Made by a program: the position numbers and the translations under genes. Below are positions 9,325 through 16,593 of a stretch of DNA of 38,714 nt, in pieces. The notes beneath the pieces were generated by a model, which saw only the letters and a list, made by a program, of their open reading frames with translations, was not told where the DNA came from and did no database searches. How positions within the stretch are numbered: position 1 is the first letter of the stretch; each line of letters starts with the position of its first letter. The DNA lies in assembly GCA_031291275.1 (NCBI GenBank), contig JARLJJ010000304.1, positions 1 through 38,714 on the forward strand, given 5' to 3'. Source of the stretch: Formivibrio sp. GTDB lineage: Bacteria; Pseudomonadota; Gammaproteobacteria; Burkholderiales; Chitinibacteraceae.

Positions 9325-9531
9325 AATGAATTCCCGGGCATGGTTGCTCAGTAAAAGACGAAAATTGGATCGGGTCAGACGAAGGCGGCCCAATTCGGTG
9401 GCGGCTGATTGTAGCGCAAACCGTTCTTGGGCGTTGACCGGGCAGATATCCGTGATTTTGATACCAAAGCGTGAACGACCAGGCCAACAGTCGGGCGGAC
9501 AAGCGCTTCACCGGAAAACAAGGGCGGAAAA

Positions 9532-10365
9532 CTATTGCAGCAGCGTGGTCGCGTAGCGAAAGCGGGCATCCATGCGTCCGAGTAGATCATGCACATCGCT
9601 GTTCCAGTCCAGTCCGATCACGCGAATCGCTTTATCCGACAGATCGACGACCTGATTCTCGTCGCGACAGGGTAAATCGAGCCCGTTGCTGATCGCTTCA
9701 GCCACGTGGGTAATTGCTGCCAGCATGCCAAGTTCCGGGTGATCTGGCTGGTGGTGTTGGCCGATGGCTTCGATGATATCGGCCGGGAGCCCCCAGTGTT
9801 CGGCAACCACTTCACCGATTCGGCAATGGTCCATGCCGAACACTTCCCTTTCAATTTCGCAAACGGGACGAAGTTGCTGTGCGATTAAATCAAGCACTTC
9901 CTGATGTTCTTTGGGGTAGAGATAAGACATCCATAATTTCCCGATGTCATGCAACAGGCCAGCGACCAGGGCATAGTCGAGATTCAGTGAAAATTCGCGT
10001 GCCAGCTCTTGGGTGCATATACCTACGGCGAGGCTATGCTCCCAGAAAAAGCGGCTTCCCTGGGCTTTCCGGGAAAAATCAACCAGGCTGGTTGCCAATA
10101 CGATTTCGCGCACGCGCCGCATGCCGATGTATGAAACTGCGGCCGAGATGCCACCCAGCGCACGCCGCCCGGGCTGCGATGAGCGATTGGCCGCAGAGAG
10201 AATCCGACCTGCTATCACAGGATCGCGCTGCAGGTGATTGACCAGCACCGTCATGCTGGAATTGTCATCATCCAGCGCTTTCAGAATGTGCATCACGATC
10301 TGCGGGAATGCCGGCAATTGGGGCAGACTGGACAAGATGGCCGCGGAGGTAAGGGACGGTTTCAT
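9532..10365 (-). CDS. HDOD domain signal-transduction protein
   Basis: A 277-residue protein made almost entirely of one HDOD domain, a degenerate relative of HD phosphohydrolases used in bacterial signalling. Visible are the opening LPQLPAFPQIVMHIL, DPVIAGRILSAANRSS, the HD-like GLLHDIGKLWMSYLYP (about 135-150) and GQHHQPDHPELG. An HD pair is kept, but the full set of metal ligands of HD-GYP phosphodiesterases is not evident, so catalytic activity should not be assumed. The start has GGAAAA four bases upstream and overlaps the preceding gene's stop (ATGA). The two are therefore co-translated and probably function together, perhaps in motility, surface or cyclic-nucleotide responses. Confidence 0.86.
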   Translation of the reverse strand: MKPSLTSAAILSSLPQLPAFPQIVMHILKALDDDNSSMTVLVNHLQRDPVIAGRILSAANRSSQPGRRALGGISAAVSYIGMRRVREIVLATSLVDFSRKAQGSRFFWEHSLAVGICTQELAREFSLNLDYALVAGLLHDIGKLWMSYLYPKEHQEVLDLIAQQLRPVCEIEREVFGMDHCRIGEVVAEHWGLPADIIEAIGQHHQPDHPELGMLAAITHVAEAISNGLDLPCRDENQVVDLSDKAIRVIGLDWNSDVHDLLGRMDARFRYATTLLQ

Positions 10366-10691
10366 CGGCTTTTCCGATAGGAAAGCAGGGCTTGGTACAA
10401 AGCACTAATGTCGGGAGAGTCCAGATCGGCGAATTGAAATATCCCGGCAAGTCGCGTTTCTTCTTGTTGCCACGTTGCCAGCCGTTCTTCCTCGCTGCGG
10501 GTGTCTTCTTCTTCGATACAGGCGTATTCCGCGTGGTGTGCAGCAAGCTGTTCGATGCTGGCATCTGTGAGGATGTGTCCAGCTTGAAGGCGTAACGTGA
10601 CTCTGCCTCTTTCGGTCAGGACCAGTGGTTTTGCCAGCGTCATGCCAATCTCAAGCACAGACAGGGGCACGTATTTTTGACGTAAATCCAT
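10362..10691 (-). CDS. small partner of the HDOD protein
   Basis: A 109-residue cytoplasmic protein starting at ATG 10691 (MDLRQKYVPLSVLEIGMTLA). The first 65 residues look like the small beta-rich module often found ahead of HD-GYP or HDOD domains: YVPLSVLEIGMTLAKPLVL, then GRVTLRLQAGHILTDASIEQL. The second half is an acidic, probably helical tail (EEEDTRSEEERLATWQQEE). It has no membrane segment. The stop overlaps the start of the HDOD gene by four bases, so it is best read as a separately encoded sensory or adaptor domain of that protein. An upstream in-frame ATG at 10784 exists, but the domain begins at the chosen start. Confidence 0.7.
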   Translation of the reverse strand: MDLRQKYVPLSVLEIGMTLAKPLVLTERGRVTLRLQAGHILTDASIEQLAAHHAEYACIEEEDTRSEEERLATWQQEETRLAGIFQFADLDSPDISALYQALLSYRKSR

Positions 10692-10870
10692 GAGACGGCC
10701 ATCCGATTCAAAGGTGACGACTGAGTGTGTTCTCGCGGTTACCGTGTAAGTATGGCAGAAAATCATGTGCCGGTTATGGATCAACGCGGGGGTTCAGCCG
10801 CGAGACCGTGGGCAAGGGTTCACCTCTTGCAAGCAGTCCGAGAGCGCCCCGTAACGTTTTACAAAAGTGC

Positions 10871-11818
10871 CTACACAGAGCGGGGCAATAGTCGCCGGGC
10901 AAAAAATAGATGGGCAGTCCGGATCGCCAGATAGCCAATGAAAAGATTGGCCCCGATAAATACCGGTATTGCAATGATCTGTGCCGCGCTAATACCGGCG
11001 AGGGCGAGTTTCAATCCCGTAACGGTGGCAGAAGCGACGCCGAAGGTATAGGCCCAGTATGCGGGAGAAAAAGGCTGTTCTCCCAGCCAGCTTCCCAGAC
11101 GGATGCCCAGCAGTAATTGAAACAGCCCGTAGCCCCAAAGCATCAGCAACCAGTGATCGGTGCTGCCTGGGGACAATACCAGCCAGGCCATGGCGCAGAC
11201 GACGGGTGGGGCAAATTGGATGCCCAATAAAGGCCGTTGCTGGGAGGGGACTTCTTTGGGATGCCACAGGCGCTGAATCACCAAAGATTCCAGTGCCAGC
11301 CAGGAAAAAACACCCGCGCCGAGAAATAACCAACCCCAATCGGCATGACCCAGGGCGCCAAGTGCGGCAGCACTGGTGAAATTGCCGGCGACGGTTGGTA
11401 AATACAACGTGGGCGCGGTATCCAGCGCGTTCCTTCCACCTTGCCAAAGCGTGCCGGTATGCCAAAGCGAAAATACCAAATGCCAGCTAATTCCCACGGT
11501 CGTGAGGATATATGCCAATGGCCGCGAATAGGGTAGCGTTGCCAGGGCAATCAGCAGCGTGGCAATGGCCAGCAGCGCTGGCGTGCTGCCTTGTACCGGG
11601 TGCTGAAATTCATTGCGGACCACCGCTGGATGGCGCAATGCCTGGATGACATAGCTGATCAACAGTGCCAGCCAGACCAGTGCTGCCAATAGCAACAGGC
11701 CCTCACCTATCCCGTGAGGCATTCCCCATAAAGGCGTGGCTACACGCCATGCCTGTCCCAGACCGGAAAGTCCGAGCACCATGCCGAAGAAGGAGGCAGG
11801 AAGTGGTGAGCGAGTCAT
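10871..11818 (-). CDS. TehA/SLAC1-type transporter
   Basis: Integral membrane protein of the TDT family (tellurite-resistance/dicarboxylate transporter, SLAC1 anion-channel fold), 315 residues with about ten hydrophobic helices. Family cues are PASFFGMVLGLSGLGQAWR at the N terminus, LYLPTVAGNFTSAAALGALG in the middle, and FAPPVVCAMAWLV followed by PFSPAYWAYTFGVASAT near the C terminus. The ATG at 11818 has GGAAAA just upstream and is preferred to an ATG 12 bases earlier. No tehB methyltransferase is adjacent, so tellurite resistance is not implied. The role is probably anion or C4-dicarboxylate movement. Confidence 0.83.
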   Translation of the reverse strand: MTRSPLPASFFGMVLGLSGLGQAWRVATPLWGMPHGIGEGLLLLAALVWLALLISYVIQALRHPAVVRNEFQHPVQGSTPALLAIATLLIALATLPYSRPLAYILTTVGISWHLVFSLWHTGTLWQGGRNALDTAPTLYLPTVAGNFTSAAALGALGHADWGWLFLGAGVFSWLALESLVIQRLWHPKEVPSQQRPLLGIQFAPPVVCAMAWLVLSPGSTDHWLLMLWGYGLFQLLLGIRLGSWLGEQPFSPAYWAYTFGVASATVTGLKLALAGISAAQIIAIPVFIGANLFIGYLAIRTAHLFFARRLLPRSV

Positions 11819-11904
11819 GCTTTTTTCCATGATTGATAGGACGGGGAGTGTATTTCAGTTGGCTGATTGTCCGCAGCGTTTTTTCTGACCATGGCAATTC
11901 ACGG

Positions 11905-12945
11905 TCAGTGGCTGTGCCGGTGATGAATATCCGGAAAGTGCGGATGCTTATGGTGTATTGCAACATGCCGGTGTAGATGCTCATGCGGTATTGCGTCGTT
12001 CCAGGAGAAATCGTGGGGATGCTGATGGTGTTCGTCATGCTCATGCCGGTGGCGATGCTCAAACGGCTCGTGAGTATGTGGGTGTTCGTGCCGCTCGGAG
12101 AGATGCAGCCAAACGCCCCAGGCCATCAAGGATGCGGCCAGCCAGAAAGCGGGATGAGTCGTTTCGCCCAGCATGGCCAATGCCACGGTTGCGCCGATGA
12201 ATGGCGCAGTTGAAAAATAGGCACCCGTACGTGCAGTACCCAAACCCCGCAGTGCCAAAACGAACAGTACAAGGCTGATGCCATATCCAAGGAACCCGAC
12301 GAACATGATGGACAGCACCGTGACGGAGTCTGGCCACAGGTTGCCTAGCAACCAGGCAAGGGTGCAGTTAACTGTGCCAGCCACTGCGCCCTTGCTCGCT
12401 GCGATGAATAAGGCATCGGATGCCGATATGTTGCGGGTCAGATTATTGTCAATCGCCCAGCAAAGACAAGCTGAGGTGACGCCAAGGGGACCGATCCAGT
12501 CGGCCCAGCCTGTGTTGCTGTTTGGCCACGACAGAATAATGCCGCCCAAGATAATAACCACCATGCCCAAGACGATGCGTCGGTCGGTATCTTCCTTGAA
12601 GATAACCCAGGCGATCAGCGCGGTCAGTACCGCTTCCAGATTAAGCATGAGCGAAGCGGTCGAGCCACTGGTATGTGTTAAACCAAACATCAGGGCGAGT
12701 GGGCCGAGTACGCCACCAAAGCAGATTGCGCCAGCAAGCCAGGGCCATTCATGAGTGGTTAGACCCGATGATTTCCAGCCGCGATCGCGGATCAGCCGGG
12801 CGATTGCCAGACCTATGCCGCTACCGAGATAAAGCAGGCCAGCCAACATAAATGGCGAGAGATCGCTACTCAGCAATTTGGCAAATGGCGTACTGGCCCC
12901 AAACAATGCAGCGGCCATGAGAGCATACAAAACACTGCGATTCAT
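11905..12945 (-). CDS. EamA-family exporter with His-rich C-terminal tail
   Basis: Drug/metabolite-transporter superfamily protein with two EamA repeats (about residues 1-140 and 150-282), ten predicted membrane helices, 346 residues in all. The first repeat opens with YALMAAALFGASTPFAKLL. After the last helix (MAWGVWLHLSERHEH) comes a cytoplasmic or periplasmic tail of about 62 residues containing 24 histidines, ending HHRHSH. Such a tail suggests metal binding, and a metal-exporting or metal-sensing role would fit the neighbouring iron-uptake genes, but ordinary EamA proteins export amino acids or metabolites. It is transcribed away from the cupredoxin/FTR1 genes and shares their 267-base upstream region. 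Confidence 0.86.
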   Translation of the reverse strand: MNRSVLYALMAAALFGASTPFAKLLSSDLSPFMLAGLLYLGSGIGLAIARLIRDRGWKSSGLTTHEWPWLAGAICFGGVLGPLALMFGLTHTSGSTASLMLNLEAVLTALIAWVIFKEDTDRRIVLGMVVIILGGIILSWPNSNTGWADWIGPLGVTSACLCWAIDNNLTRNISASDALFIAASKGAVAGTVNCTLAWLLGNLWPDSVTVLSIMFVGFLGYGISLVLFVLALRGLGTARTGAYFSTAPFIGATVALAMLGETTHPAFWLAASLMAWGVWLHLSERHEHPHTHEPFEHRHRHEHDEHHQHPHDFSWNDAIPHEHLHRHVAIHHKHPHFPDIHHRHSH

Positions 12946-13070
12946 GCGTTGTTACCAAAAAGTGGCTGGCAAGATCTTTCGATGATGCGGCGGGTCCATT
13001 CCCTTGTCTACTGCGTGCCCCTAGTCAGCGATCGAGTGTTGCGCTGACTTCGGCAAGTATTTGATGATAC

Positions 13071-13112
13071 TTGCTAGGATGAATGATAAGACAGATAATG
13101 ATAACTATTCTT
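13071..13112 (+). promoter_or_regulatory. Fur box over a sigma-70-like promoter
   Basis: The 19-mer at 13094-13112 (GATAATGATAACTATTCTT) matches the Fur consensus at 15 of 19 positions, including the first eleven. The same stretch supplies a -10 hexamer GATAAT (13094-13099), placed 17 bases after a -35-like TTGCTA (13071-13076). Fur-Fe2+ binding here would block polymerase. The next plus-strand genes are the cupredoxin and FTR1 iron permease, so iron repression is the natural reading. The divergent EamA exporter could share the site. Confidence 0.78.
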
Positions 13113-13120
13113 ATTTGGGC

Positions 13121-13181
13121 GGAAATTCAAACGATCCAAGCCGGTCAATAACTTGATTGCTTGGCCGGTGATTTGAATTCC
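13121..13181 (+). promoter_or_regulatory. long imperfect hairpin in the cupredoxin mRNA leader
   Basis: Three nested complementary arms are visible. They are GGAAATTCAAA (13121-13131) with TTTGAATTCC (13172-13181), CCAAGC (13136-13141) with GCTTGG (13159-13164), and TCAA (13145-13148) with TTGA (13153-13156) around a TAAC loop. No T-run follows, so it is not a simple terminator. If transcription starts just after the Fur-box promoter, this structure is the extreme 5' end of the message, 31 bases before the ATG at 13213. Confidence 0.5.
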
Positions 13182-13212
13182 ATATTGAATCATTTTCTGA
13201 TTGGAGCTGATC

Positions 13213-13545
13213 ATGAAACGTTTTTCTTCCCTGTTCGTTGTTCTGCCTCTGGCTTTGTGCCTCAACGTTGCCAAAGCGGCGGACGAAGGTTTTGTCCTGA
13301 CGCTCAAGGACCACCAGTTCACGCCATCGACCCTGGAGATTCCTGCCGGCCAGAAGGTCAAATTGACCATAAAAAATCAGGACAAGACCGCCGAGGAGTT
13401 CGAAAGTAGTGATCTGCATCGCGAGAAAGTCATTCCGGCCGGCAAGGACGGCGTGGTCAACATCGGTCCGTTGAAGCCGGGCACCTACAGTTTCAAAGGG
13501 GAATACAACCCCAAGACCGCGACCGGCACCATCGTTGTCAAATAA
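13213..13545 (+). CDS. periplasmic cupredoxin of an FTR1 iron uptake system
   Basis: A 110-residue exported protein. The first 23 residues are a signal peptide ending in VAKAA. The mature part is a cupredoxin fold (FTPSTLEIPAGQKVKLTI, then EEFESSDLHREKVIPAG, then GPLKPGTYSFKGEYNP). Only parts of a type-1 copper site are evident: a histidine in DLH, but no Cys-x-His near the C terminus. Copper or iron binding may therefore involve Glu and Met-poor ligands. It resembles the FtrB-like partner of FTR1 permeases, proposed to oxidise or hand over ferrous iron. The ATG at 13213 has GGAG six bases upstream. The FTR1 gene follows after 21 bases. Confidence 0.82.
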   Translation: MKRFSSLFVVLPLALCLNVAKAADEGFVLTLKDHQFTPSTLEIPAGQKVKLTIKNQDKTAEEFESSDLHREKVIPAGKDGVVNIGPLKPGTYSFKGEYNPKTATGTIVVK

Positions 13546-13566
13546 AGTATTGCAAGGAAACTCAAC

Positions 13567-14394
13567 ATGCTCGGTAGTGCGCTGATTATTTTCCGCGAAG
13601 TGCTGGAAGCGGCCCTGATCGTTGGTATCGTCTTGGCGGCTACGCGCGGTGTGCCCGGTCGCGGGATCTGGGTCGCGGGAGGCGTGTTGGGTGGCATCGT
13701 TGGCGCCGGGTTGGTGGCGCTGTTTGCCGAAGCGATTGCTTCTGCCGCAGAGGGTTTCGGGCAGGAGTTGTTCAATGCGGGCATCTTGTTCATCGCTGTG
13801 GCGATGCTGACTTGGCACCAGGTCTGGATGAGCCGGCATGGTCGCGAGATGGCCAAGCATATGAATGATCTTGGCCGCTCGATTCAGGAAGGCGGCACGG
13901 CCTTGCATGTACTGGCTATCGTGGTTGGCGCGGCCATCTTGCGCGAAGGTTCAGAAGCCGTTTTGTTCATGTATGGCATGGCGGCTTCCGATAACGGCCA
14001 AGGCAGCCAGCTGCTGGCCGGGGGCTTGCTGGGTTTGCTGGGCGGCGTGTTCTGCGGAGGAGCGCTCTATCTGGGACTTTTGAAGATCCCGGCGAAGTGG
14101 CTGTTCGATACCACTGGCTGGCTGATTATCTTGTTGGCTGCCGGTATGGCTTCGCAGGCGGCGGCGTTCTTGGTGCAAGCCGGCATCTTGCCGGCGCTGG
14201 GCGAGCAGCTCTGGAACAGCTCCGCAATCCTGGCGCGTGATAGCGTCATGGGGCGCGTCATGCATACTCTGATCGGTTACGACGACCGCCCTGATGGCAT
14301 CCAGTTGGTATTCTATTTCGCAACGCTGTTCGGTATCGTGGGACTCACCCGGTTTATTGCGCGAAAGCCGATTTCTACCTTGAACAGGGGTTGA
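13567..14394 (+). CDS. FTR1-family high-affinity iron permease
   Basis: Seven-helix inner-membrane iron permease of the FTR1/EfeU/FtrC family, 275 residues. The two iron-transfer motifs of the family are present in REXXE form: REVLE near residue 10 (IFREVLEAALIVGIV) and REGSE near residue 128 (LREGSEAVLFMYG). The start follows AAGGAAA by six bases. The gene is downstream of a cupredoxin and a Fur box, forming a compact two-gene system. The P19-like iron binder and the FtrD polyferredoxin of the four-gene Bordetella FtrABCD system are not next to it. Confidence 0.92.
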   Translation: MLGSALIIFREVLEAALIVGIVLAATRGVPGRGIWVAGGVLGGIVGAGLVALFAEAIASAAEGFGQELFNAGILFIAVAMLTWHQVWMSRHGREMAKHMNDLGRSIQEGGTALHVLAIVVGAAILREGSEAVLFMYGMAASDNGQGSQLLAGGLLGLLGGVFCGGALYLGLLKIPAKWLFDTTGWLIILLAAGMASQAAAFLVQAGILPALGEQLWNSSAILARDSVMGRVMHTLIGYDDRPDGIQLVFYFATLFGIVGLTRFIARKPISTLNRG

Positions 14395-14848
14395 CCGGCT
14401 AAAGGCGGTGCAGGGCGTATTGGCGCTTGCTACGCATTCCAGCCGGGTATCCTGTGATTCATTCTTTGCCTATTCCACCCGCCATCTCGCAGGCCCATTC
14501 AGCGAAGTTGCAGTCCTGAATTGGCCAGTATCACGCTGCTGTGATCACCCAGATCGTTGCCCTGCCAGAGTTCCGGTATGGCATAAATAGCATATTCCTC
14601 ATACGCAGCTATGCTTTAGATAACCGAATCGATGCCAAATTCATTGATCAGCCCGCTATTGTCGTTGCTGTCTTGCGTGGGCCAGACCGACGCGGGATGA
14701 CTGAAATTGCGTTCTCTTTGACCTGTGCTAATGGTGTATCGCGCGAGTTGAACCTTCGGCCATCCGTCAGTCGAACGAAGCCTGGAACAAGTCTACAACT
14801 GGCTTGAAGCTTGATTCGAAGTCCACATACTCAGCAAAAGGAGATGTT
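14395..14848. other. gene-free tract after FTR1
   Basis: About 450 bases in which I see no convincing gene on either strand. Reading frames here have unlikely composition and no ribosome site. No clear Rho-independent terminator follows the FTR1 stop. The AAAAGGAG at 14836-14843 belongs to the next gene. Confidence 0.5.
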
Positions 14849-15115
14849 ATGTACGGAAGCTATGGCAACGGGTGGATGTTTGGAGGAGGCGGCATGCTTC
14901 TTGGAAGTTTGTGGATGATATTGCTTTGGGGCGTTCCACTGCTGCTGCTCTTTGCCCTTTTGAAATACCTGTTTACCAAATCCTCGGATAACGGCACGCG
15001 AGAAGGCAAACAGGAAAAGAATACCCCGCTTGATATCCTCAAGTCAGCCTATGCGCGCGGTGAAATCAGTCGTGAAGAGTTTCTGCAAAAACGGGATGAC
15101 CTCCTGGAAAAATAG
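14849..15115 (+). CDS. small SHOCT-domain membrane protein
   Basis: An 88-residue protein with a Gly/Met-rich start (MYGSYGNGWMFGGGGM) and one strong membrane helix (about residues 20-42). After a charged linker it ends in a SHOCT motif (PLDILKSAYARGEISREEFLQKRDDLLE). SHOCT is a short C-terminal oligomerisation module. The ATG at 14849 has a near-perfect AAAAGGAG five bases upstream. It is followed 51 bases later by the Spy-like gene, whose repeat shares the Gly/Met/Tyr flavour of this N terminus. A role in metal or envelope stress is inferred from context only. Confidence 0.82.
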   Translation: MYGSYGNGWMFGGGGMLLGSLWMILLWGVPLLLLFALLKYLFTKSSDNGTREGKQEKNTPLDILKSAYARGEISREEFLQKRDDLLEK

Positions 15116-15166
15116 GGGCAGAGCATTTCAGTTCAATTTCATTGATTTTTTTGAAAGGAAATAGCG

Positions 15167-15751
15167 ATGAAAAGCAAACGTTACTTGAGTTGGGCCATCG
15201 GCGGTGTGTTGGCCCTTGCTTTGGGCGGAATGGCACCAATCCTCTTGGCCGCGCAGTCAAAAAATGCGCCAAGGGATGGTTCTGGTGGCTGGGGTTACGG
15301 TATGGGGCCGGGCATGATGGGGGGTTATGGCAGCGGGGTCGGTCCCGGAATGATGGGCGGATATGGCTCAGGGATGATGGGTGGTTACGGTGCTTATGGC
15401 GTTGGCCCCGGAATGATGGGTGGCTATGGCATGGGTCCGGGCATGATGGGGGGCTACTGGGGAAATGGGCTCAGTCTGACTGATGAGCAGCTGGCCAAGA
15501 TTAACAAGATTCAGGATGAAACGCGCAAGACGCACTGGGCTTTGATGGGGGGAATGATGGATCAGCAGGCCAAGCTGCGCGATTTGTACCAGGCACCGAA
15601 ACGTGATCAAGCAGCCATTGACGAGGCCTATAAAACCATTGGCCAGCTGCAGCAACAAATGTTCGACAGTTCGGTGGATGCGCAAAAACGCACTGATGCG
15701 GTCTTAACCAAGGAGCAGCAGGAAAAACTGCGCACACTTTGGCGGCGATGA
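15167..15751 (+). CDS. Spy/CpxP-like periplasmic protein with Met/Gly repeat
   Basis: A 194-residue exported protein. A signal peptide covers about residues 1-28 (positively charged start, then WAIGGVLALALGG). Residues about 40-100 are a low-complexity block with five MMGGY units. The C-terminal 90 residues are helical with two LTxxQ motifs (LTDEQLAKI and LTKEQQEKL), the hallmark of Spy/CpxP/ZraP-type periplasmic chaperones and metal-stress proteins. The methionine-rich insert could bind Cu(I) or another soft metal. AAGGAA precedes the start by six bases, and a strong terminator follows 41 bases after the stop. The SHOCT gene upstream is probably co-transcribed. Confidence 0.83.
   Translation: MKSKRYLSWAIGGVLALALGGMAPILLAAQSKNAPRDGSGGWGYGMGPGMMGGYGSGVGPGMMGGYGSGMMGGYGAYGVGPGMMGGYGMGPGMMGGYWGNGLSLTDEQLAKINKIQDETRKTHWALMGGMMDQQAKLRDLYQAPKRDQAAIDEAYKTIGQLQQQMFDSSVDAQKRTDAVLTKEQQEKLRTLWRR
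15287..15465 (+). repeat. degenerate tandem repeat encoding GPGMMGGYG units
   Basis: Five imperfect in-frame copies of a 15-30 base unit around ATGATGGGNGGNTAYGG (near 15314, 15350, 15374, 15413 and 15443). Third-codon positions vary while the encoded MMGGY stays constant, so the peptide rather than the DNA appears to be under selection. Confidence 0.85.
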
Positions 15752-15792
15752 GTACTGGCAGGATTCATTGCCGGAATCCTGTATGAGGTAGG

Positions 15793-15826
15793 AAAGGGGC
15801 GTCGACATATCGAAACGCCCCTTTTT
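15793..15826. terminator. Rho-independent terminator, probably bidirectional
   Basis: GGGGCGT (15796-15802) pairs with ACGCCCC (15815-15821), and TTTTT follows at 15822-15826. A-residues precede the stem for the opposite strand. It lies between the convergent Spy-like gene and bacteriohemerythrin gene. Confidence 0.85.
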
Positions 15827-15837
15827 GATGCTGTAGC

Positions 15838-16239
15838 TTATTTAATTGCCGCAATCGCGACGGCAAGTTTTACATCGCGCGATTTGATATGGGTCCGCAG
15901 CCAATCACTCAGGAAATTAAACACGCTCACCGAGAGGGTGGTAGCACCAGTTTTAAACCGGGTCTGCAGTTCAAGAACTTCCCCGACCAGCTTGGTGTGC
16001 TCGGCTTTATGCTCAGCAAATTCCGCATAATTGATCTTCTGCATCAGCATTTCTTCGCGCTTGAAATGACTTGATGTGTACTGAATCAAGTCGGCCAGAA
16101 TCTCTCCCAAGACCGTATTGCCCTTCCCCGATTTCATCGCATCGTGCAGCTTGTTTACCAGATCAACCAGTTGTTTGTGGTCACTGTCGATTTGGGTATT
16201 GCCTACGGAAAGATCGTTCGTCCAATTAAAGTAAGCCAT
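15838..16239 (-). CDS. bacteriohemerythrin
   Basis: Cytoplasmic di-iron O2-binding protein (133 residues) of the single-domain bacteriohemerythrin type. The full ligand set can be read off: His21, His58 with Glu62 in HFKREE, His77, His81, His117 and Asp122. The opening FNWTNDLSVGNTQIDSDH is typical. AGGGAG lies upstream of the start. It stands alone between a terminator and a 350-base gap. Its family stores or delivers oxygen or protects metalloenzymes; a link with the NO and iron genes elsewhere in the window is only suggestive. Confidence 0.95.
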   Translation of the reverse strand: MAYFNWTNDLSVGNTQIDSDHKQLVDLVNKLHDAMKSGKGNTVLGEILADLIQYTSSHFKREEMLMQKINYAEFAEHKAEHTKLVGEVLELQTRFKTGATTLSVSVFNFLSDWLRTHIKSRDVKLAVAIAAIK

Positions 16240-16593
16240 GAAAACTCCCTGTTTGAAGACGTTGTTTGAATAGCCAAGTCAGTGCCTTGGTCTTGTTTAA
16301 CTGCGTTTTGGCTTGGGATTGCATTGCTGTGGTAGGCCAATTTGGGAAGCATGGATGAGCAAAATTTCCTGCTCTGGAATGTTTGATGGCCATACACAAA
16401 ATCATTGGCGTTTGTCGCTTGGCGGGCCCGATACGGGGCAGTGACTACTAGCCAAGCTAGTTTGAAACACAATGATTTCGACTGTATTAAACCATAACTT
16501 TAGTGGTGTTATTTGACGTGAATTAGAAGTGTTTCAGGAAAGCCGACTTAATTGCTCTGCCACTGGCTACTTGGCTTTTTTGAGCGGAGAAAA
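16240..16593. other. intergenic tract, no gene seen
   Basis: About 350 AT-richer bases between the hemerythrin start and the C39 peptidase stop. It must contain the hemerythrin promoter. I see no structured RNA, repeat or plausible coding frame. Confidence 0.45.

Noticed and set aside
10871..11818. Tellurite resistance operon
   Set aside because: Only a TehA-type channel is present; no tehB or ter genes adjoin it.
14541..14807. Plus-strand 88-codon frame after FTR1
   Set aside because: No ribosome site, no domain pattern; the downstream SHOCT gene has its own clear start.
15287..15465. Repeat block considered as a CRISPR-like or satellite array
   Set aside because: Units are in frame, differ at synonymous positions, have no unique spacers and lie inside a clear coding sequence.
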